Of a DNA stretch of 6,360 nt, positions 5,699-6,360 are shown one piece after another; positions within the stretch are counted from its first letter, which is position 1; every line of letters begins with the position of its first letter. The translations under genes were made by a program, and so were the position numbers. The notes beneath the pieces are model-generated. The model ran no database searches. It was not told the DNA's origin and was given only the letters and a program-made list of their open reading frames with translations. The stretch is from Hyphomicrobiales bacterium (GTDB lineage Bacteria > Pseudomonadota > Alphaproteobacteria > Rhizobiales > Beijerinckiaceae). The stretch spans positions 160 to 6,519 of the forward strand of contig PLUH01000201.1 of NCBI GenBank assembly GCA_003164825.1, given 5' to 3'.

Positions 5699-6166
5699 AT
5701 GCAGACCATCAACCGCAAGCAAAGTCGTACGCCCTCGTACGGCGCATTGTTGGCCGGTGCGGCCTTCGTGGCGGCGCTCGCCTTCGCGGCGCCGGGCGAG
5801 GCGTTCGCCGCGTGCGGCGGCGGGACCGGCGCATCCACCGGAACGCACGCCCCGTCGACGGGCGCGGGAGGAACCCACTCCGGCTCGACCCCGTCCGCCG
5901 GCTCCACCGGGACAGGCTCGTGCGGCGCGAGCGCGACCGCGGGCGGCTTGAGCGGCGGCGGCCTCACGCCTTCGCTAGCCGGGGTTCACACGGGCGCCAT
6001 CACCGGCAACGGCGGGAAGCGGAACAGCTCGACAACTTCCAGCAACACCGCAAGCACGCTCACCACCTCGCGCACCGCAGCCGTCGCCAACACGACAAAG
6101 GTCGCAGGCGGCGCGGTGCATACTGGAGGCGGTGGCCACCTCTTCCACGCGGGGAAGCGCCTCTAA
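5699..6166 (+). CDS. Secreted Gly/Ser/Thr-rich protein of unknown function
   Basis: The product is a 155-residue exported protein with no domain I recognise. The signal peptide has a basic start (MQTINRKQSR), a hydrophobic core (16-31) and an AFA-A cleavage site after residue 37. C39 sits in EAFAAC, a poor lipobox because Phe occupies the -3 position, so signal peptidase I is more likely than lipidation. The mature part (about 118 residues) is low complexity: Gly-Thr-Ser-Ala clusters, two cysteines (C39 and C75) that could pair, Thr/Ser-rich 109-133, and a Gly/His-rich end (HTGGGGHLFH, 141-150). The AGGAGG ribosome binding site is six bases before the ATG, the strongest in the window, which suggests good expression. 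Composition fits an extended, disordered surface or periplasmic protein. Codon phase and GC content match the neighbours. Confidence 0.75.
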   Translation: MQTINRKQSRTPSYGALLAGAAFVAALAFAAPGEAFAACGGGTGASTGTHAPSTGAGGTHSGSTPSAGSTGTGSCGASATAGGLSGGGLTPSLAGVHTGAITGNGGKRNSSTTSSNTASTLTTSRTAAVANTTKVAGGAVHTGGGGHLFHAGKRL

Positions 6167-6182
6167 GCGGCTTCACGCGGCC

Positions 6183-6197
6183 GGCCGGGAAGCGGCC
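6183..6197 (+). terminator. Weak hairpin after the secreted-protein gene
   Basis: GGCCG-ggaag-CGGCC forms a 5-bp stem 17 bases after the stop codon. It is followed only by AGCCTTTAG, so the U-tract is poor. It could contribute to termination but is not convincing alone. Confidence 0.25.
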
Positions 6198-6245
6198 AGC
6201 CTTTAGAGCCTGCTGCATTTCGGTAGAATCGATGGCGTTAGCGCA

Positions 6246-6280
6246 CCCGCCCCCTCTTGCGGGGGCGGGCCGGGGCGGGG
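6246..6280. repeat. Perfect 9-bp GC hairpin merging into a G-quadruplex motif
   Basis: CCCGCCCCC (6246-6254) and GGGGGCGGG (6261-6269) are exact inverted repeats with a TCTTGC loop. The right arm continues as G5-C-G3-CC-G4-C-G4 (6261-6280), a canonical four-tract G-quadruplex pattern with loops of 1, 2 and 1 bases. The two folds compete for the same bases. GC-rich palindromes with a short TTGC-type loop often occur as dispersed intergenic repeats in high-GC genomes; that link is inferred here. Confidence 0.7.
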
Positions 6281-6307
6281 AGTCGCCCTGACTGGGGAGA
6301 TTATCGA

Positions 6308-6360
6308 ATGCGCCGCCGCTCGCTTGTCTCGCAGGACAGCGCGACCCCCCTCCTTGGTCC
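6308..6360 (+). CDS. Start of an unidentified reading frame, runs off the window
   Basis: An ATG at 6308 opens 17 complete codons (MRRRSLVSQDSATPLLG) with no stop before the edge. GGGGAG ends nine bases upstream and could be its ribosome binding site. The basic, polar start gives no hint of family, and no signal peptide is visible so far. Too little is present to be sure it is a gene. Confidence 0.4.
   Translation, partial: MRRRSLVSQDSATPLLG

Overview
This is a high-GC (well over 60% by eye) bacterial chromosomal segment. It most resembles an alphaproteobacterium of the Rhizobiales (Hyphomicrobiales). That placement is an inference from three things: an LpcC-type lipopolysaccharide-core glycosyltransferase, a Phasin_2-like protein, and the codon and intergenic style. 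No rRNA, tRNA, CRISPR array, insertion sequence or phage gene was seen. The window reads as ordinary chromosome with unusually repeat-rich intergenic regions.

Left part (1-2168, minus strand): two envelope glycosyltransferase genes point leftward. A GT2-family WaaE/KdtX-like transferase (1329-2168) is followed by a GT4-family LpcC-like transferase (1-947, running off the left edge). The 381-base gap between them holds five 21-bp tandem repeats (1193-1297). It also holds an 18-codon ORF with a good ribosome binding site, which stops just before a possible start codon of the GT4 gene. Both enzymes probably build the LPS core or another surface glycan.

Middle (2250-3498): an HtrA/DegP-like serine protease with one PDZ domain is divergent from the GT2 gene. 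It has a complete His-Asp-Ser triad but no visible signal peptide. The start also lacks a ribosome binding site and may be leaderless. The convergent gap between this gene and the next holds a second array, five degenerate 21-24 bp units (3351-3461).

Right-middle (3499-5085, minus strand): a GNAT acetyltransferase, then a small phasin-like protein, then a DedA-family membrane protein. The last two are separated by one base (TGA-T-ATG) and almost certainly share an mRNA.

Right part (5226-6360, plus strand): a DUF423 four-helix membrane protein, then a secreted Gly/Ser/Thr-rich protein of unknown function. These are followed by an intergenic region with a perfect 9-bp GC hairpin that merges into a strong G-quadruplex motif, and then the start of an unidentified reading frame at 6308.

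No coherent new multi-gene system is evident. The most unusual items are the two phased tandem-repeat arrays, the short ORF before the GT4 gene, the apparently cytoplasmic HtrA-like protease and the hairpin/G4 element.
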